Shown in pieces: positions 60,203 through 64,000 of a DNA stretch of 64,000 nt. The notes under the pieces are model-generated. The model was not told where the DNA came from, made no database searches, and saw nothing but the letters and a program-made list of their open reading frames with translations. Within the stretch, counting starts at the first letter, position 1; the number at the start of each line of letters is the position of its first letter. Location: assembly GCA_916613615.1 (NCBI GenBank), contig OU744735.1, positions 54,142,082 to 54,206,081 of the forward strand, given 5' to 3'. Made by a program: the position numbers and the translations under genes. This DNA is from Steromphala cineraria. Its lineage: Eukaryota; Mollusca; Gastropoda; Trochida; Trochidae.

Positions 60203-61899
60203 TTAAGGTCTCGTTCTACAGTTTTTTCATTGTGAACGGGGACGAAAGAGTTCCCACTTCAGATAGCAAATAGAGGTCTGACAGTGTTTTACCCCTAAAA
60301 GAAAAGTTATTTGAGGTATTAGAATAAGTCTTTCTTTCAGAATTAGCTAATATACTTGGCTGTCAGCTTACAACAGTCATGTAATGCTATGCCAATTGCG
60401 GAAGGTCAAGTGACCCACTCAATGGAAGCTGTTCGGTCGCTTCCGGGTCCAAAATCCCAAGAATTTCAATGTGTGAATTTCATGTGGTCTATTTTCAAAC
60501 AGCTGTAGCAAAAAAATAGCAAGGATAACCTATAGTATTTCATTGATTTTTCCATCAGAAGTATGCATATCTTACTGCTGCTAGTGGTCGCTAGTGATCT
60601 ATTTCAGTCGTATGGGACTGACATGCCAATGACCGATGGCGATTTAACATTGGAGTCTATGGGGCAAAAAACTTTAGAACGAGACCTTAAGGGAGATGAC
60701 GAAAAATTACATTTTCTGTATTTTTTTAATATTTACACACTCTTTTGCTATCATGAATTGGGTTTTCAATACTAATGTTCAATTACAAATAAAATGATAG
60801 ACTTTAGGATGACTTAGTCTTGATTTGTTGCCATGGAAACTGGCCTTTGCAACTTACTAGGCTTGAAAAGGCTAAAAATGACCCTTAAAGGCTGAGTTTT
60901 TAGCAAATATCAGAATTTTTTCTAATAATCGTGCATTTGGAAGGGCTTATTCATATATTTTGATGATGTTGCAATCAATTTCAAGTAAATTGACATACAT
61001 ATTTCTTCAAAATATTTCCCAAATTCAACTTTTTGGCCTCTGCCCACCTGAATTGGCTGTAGATTGGATTTTTTAGGTACTTTTCAAGCCATGCTTGTAT
61101 GAAAAAACACAGACTCCTTGCTTTTTTTTTACATTTTACTACTTCTTCAGGTCCAAATCAATGAGAAATATTCAAATAAATACATGTATCTTGCTTTATT
61201 TAGATAAAGTGATTGTTTGCTTTTGGGCTTGGAAGGCTGAAAGTTGAAGATGTGAACTGTCCAAAACGGCTTTGGACTGATCACGCCGGTTTGCCCCAAC
61301 TGGTCACTTTTGTTCATATTAACACCCTTTCGTATATATCGTTTTGTTCGAAAAACATTCACGGTCAAGAAAAATAATAAAAAGTAAGTAATCGTGAAAG
61401 TTGGTTTCTCCTTAAGGTCTCAATCTACAGTTTTTTCATTGTGAACGGGGACGAAAGAGTTCCCACTTCAGATAGCAAATAGAGGTCTGACAGTGTTTTA
61501 CCCCTAAAAGAAAAGTTATTTGAGGTATTAGAATAAGTCTTTCTTTCAGAATTAGCTAATATACTTGGCTGTCAGCCTACAACAGTCATGTAATGCTATG
61601 CCAATTGCGGAAGGTCAAGTGACCCACTCAATGGAAGCTGTTCGGTAGCTTCCGGGTCCAAAATCCCAAGAATTTCAATGTGTGAATTTCATGTGGTCTA
61701 TTTTCAAACAGCTGTAGCAAAAAATTAGCAAGGATAACCTATAGTATTTCATTGATTTTTCCATCAGAAGTATGCATATCTTACTGCTGCTAGTGGTCGC
61801 TAGTGATATATTTCAGTCGTATGGGACTGACATGCCAATGACCGATGGCGATTTAACATTGGAGTCTATGGGGGAAAAAACTTTAGAACGAGACCTTAA

Positions 61900-62256
61900 A
61901 GGGGCAGTAGCACGTTTTTAGGGGGAATATAAGGTGATGTCAGGAAAATGAAAATTAATGGTTCCAATTGAAAGACAATGTATTTAAACTAAATGGAGCA
62001 GTACTAATTCAAATATTTAACATTAAGTTTAGCCATGCGATTCCTTTTTCTTACAGAAAATGAATTAAAGGTGTTAACACAAAAATGGCCGCCTATGTAT
62101 TTTATGTGAATCTTCATACTTTGTCCTCCGACTATGGATGATTGACTTGTGTAATGACATTTTTGACACTGTCAATATAATACATTTAACATTAACTTAC
62201 AATAATGACTGAGAATTTTAAAATATAAAATTGTCAAAAAACGTGCTACTGCCCCT
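61900..62256. mobile_element. TTAA-type MITE, copy 2, inserted in the satellite
   Basis: Same element as at 11815-12170 (357 bp, ends AGGGGCAGTAGCACG and CGTGCTACTGCCCCT). It sits precisely at the TTAA between module A (ending 61895) and module B (starting 62261), leaving TTAA at 61896-61899 and 62257-62260. The uninterrupted neighbouring units give the empty site. It differs from copy 1 by scattered substitutions, so it is not a fresh copy of that one. Confidence 0.96.
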
Positions 62257-62982
62257 TTAAGGGAGATGACGAAAAATTACATTTTCTGTATTTTTTTAAT
62301 ATTTACACACTCTTTTGCTATCATGAATTGGGTTTTCAATACTAATGTTCAAATACAAATAAAATGATAGACTTTAGGATGACTTAGTCTTGATTTGTTG
62401 CCAAGGAAACTGGCCTTTGCAACTTACTAGGCTTGAAAAGGCTAAAAATGACCCTTAAAGGCTGAGTTTTTGGCAAATATCAGAATTGTTTCTAGTAATA
62501 GTGCATTTGGAAGGGCTTATTCATATATTTTGATGATGTTGCAATCAATTTCAAGTAAATTGACATACATATTTCTTCAAAATATTTCCCAAATTCAACT
62601 TTTTGGCCTCTGCCCACCTGAATTGGCTGTAGATTGGATTTTTTAGGTACTTTTCAAGCCATGCTTGTATGAAAAAATACAGATTCCTTGCTTTTTTTTT
62701 ACATTTTACTACTTCTTCAGGTCCAAATCAATGAGAAATATTCAAATAAATACATGTATCTTGCTTTATTTAGATAAAGTGATTGTTTGCTTTTGGGCTT
62801 GGAAGGCTAAAAAGTTGAAGATGTGAACTGTCCAAAACGGCTTTGGACTGATCACGCCGGTTTGCCCCAACTGGTCACTTTTGTTCATTTTAACAACCTT
62901 TCGTATATATCGTTTTGTTCTAAAAACATTCACGGTCAAGAAAAATAATAAAAAGTAAGTAATCGTGAAAGTTGGTTTCTCC

Positions 62983-62986
62983 TTAA
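62983..62986. other. Third B-TTAA-B junction
   Basis: TTTCTCC-TTAA-GGGAGATGACG joins two B modules without A. The following B has private variants (GAAATATTACTTTTTC), unlike those at 58757 and 59482, so this junction probably arose separately. Confidence 0.85.
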
Positions 62987-64000
62987 GGGAGATGACGAAA
63001 TATTACTTTTTCTGTATTTTTTAAATATTTACACACTCTTTTGCTACCATGAATTGGGTTTTCAATACTTATGTTCAAATACAAATAAAATGATAGACTT
63101 TAGGATGACTTAGTCTTGATTTGTTGCCATGGAAACTGGCCATTGCAACTTACTAGGCTTGAAAAGGCTAAAAATGACCCTTAAAGGCTGAGTTTTTGGC
63201 AAATATCAGTATTTTTTCTAGTAATAGTGCATTTGGAAGGGCTTATTCATATATTTTGATGATGTTGCAATCAATTTCAAGTAAATTGACATACATATTT
63301 CTTCAAAATATTTCCCAAATTCAACTTTTTGGCCTCTGCCCACCTGAATTGGCTGTAGATTGGATTTTTTAGGTACTTTTCAAGCCATGCTTGTATGAAA
63401 AAACACAGACTCCTTGCTTTTTTTTTACATTTTACTACTTCTTCAGGTCCAAATCAATGAGAAATATTCAAATAAATACATGTATCTTGCTTTATTTAGA
63501 TAAAGTGATTGTTTGCTTTTGGGCTTGGAAGGCTGAAAGTTGAAGATGTGAACTGTCCAAAACGGCTTTGGACTGATCACGCCGGTTTGCCCCAACTGGT
63601 CACTTTTGTTCATATTAACACCCTTTCGTATATATCGTTTTGTTCGAAAAACATTCACGGTCAAGAAAAATAATAAAAAGTAAGTAATCGTGAAAGTTGG
63701 TTTCTCCTTAAGGTCTCAATCTACAGTTTTTTCATTGTGAACGGGGACGAAAGAGTTCCCACTTCAGATAGCAAATAGAGGTCTGACAGTGTTTTACCCC
63801 TAAAAGAAAAGTTATTTGAGGTATTAGAATAAGTCTTTCTTTCAGAATTAGCTAATATACTTGGCTGTCAGCCTACAACAGTCATGTAATGCTATGCCAA
63901 TTGCGGAAGGTCAAGTGACCCACTCAATGGAAGCTGTTCGGTAGCTTCCGGGTCCAAAATCCCAAGAATTTCAATGTGTGAATTTCATGTGGTCTATTTT

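Larger units (their letters stand above)
45463..64000. repeat. Composite satellite of alternating A and B modules (over 18.5 kb, runs off the right edge)
   Basis: Full units of about 1,207-1,211 bp consist of module A (about 480 bp) + TTAA + module B (about 721 bp) + TTAA. A modules start at 45463, 46674, 47882, 49089, 50296, 51503, 52712, 53919, 55130, 56338, 57548, 60207, 61416 and 63712. Each A is followed by a B, except the last, which is cut by the window edge. Additional B modules without an A start at 58757, 59482 and 62987. Copies are nearly identical, with shared variants that mark sub-families. This implies recent amplification or strong homogenisation. Confidence 0.97.

Noticed and set aside
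45463..64000. CRISPR-like or tandem gene array
   Set aside because: The units are long (about 725 or 1,208 bp), continuous, without unique spacers, and in an animal genome. They are transposon-derived satellite.

Overview
The window is nuclear DNA of an animal. The coding parts are short exons with GT/AG introns and matching phases. The rest is AT-rich and full of non-LTR retrotransposon pieces, TTAA-type MITEs, a Mutator-like MITE, PIF/Harbinger and ISL2EU-like DNA transposons, microsatellites and an 18.5-kb satellite. The host gene family (signal peptide, PAN, EGF/follistatin-like, sushi, galectin) and the SAP-SWIM-YqaJ transposon protein suggest a marine invertebrate. A mollusc is my best guess, but that is inference.

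Layout. 1-6.4 kb: mostly non-coding, with one minus-strand PAN exon (2548-2856), a 190-bp direct repeat, palindromic MITE-like hairpins and a tRNA-like sequence. 6.4-9.0 kb: a 2.6-kb CTACCTSCA microsatellite, then a 67-bp tandem repeat to 9.9 kb. 10.65-29.3 kb: lectin gene A, six exons predicted to encode 336 aa. Its 12.5-kb first intron holds a TTAA MITE, a Harbinger relic and a 6.8-kb ISL2EU-like transposon with an apparently intact THAP-DDE transposase and a SAP-SWIM-YqaJ partner broken by a 55-bp tandem duplication. 29.4-30.6 kb: a truncated LINE. 32.2-38.65 kb: tandem paralogue B, with the same six exons and phases but a TGA in its signal-peptide codons. 39-42.2 kb: diverged repeats and LINE relics. 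43.08 kb: PAN exon of a third plus-strand copy (C), followed by a tandem array of its own exon end and splice donor. 44.6-45.03 kb: a Mutator-like MITE with a 9-bp target duplication. 45.46 kb to the end: a satellite of two alternating modules, A (about 480 bp, perfect terminal inverted repeats, TTAA at both ends) and B (about 721 bp).

The lectin copies look like secreted, multidomain carbohydrate- or surface-binding proteins. PAN, EGF/follistatin and sushi modules precede a divergent galectin domain, which is unusual because galectins normally lack signal peptides. The PAN exons of the four copies are nearly identical and GC-rich while their signal peptides differ widely, which suggests gene conversion or very recent spread of this exon.

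The most unusual structure is the right-hand array. Module A has the hallmarks of a TTAA-specific DNA transposon. The array begins exactly at an A end, and B-B junctions that lack A keep a single TTAA. A model that fits is two A copies flanking B, unequal exchange between them amplifying A+B, and later precise loss of A from some units. A second TTAA MITE has inserted at one A/B junction.
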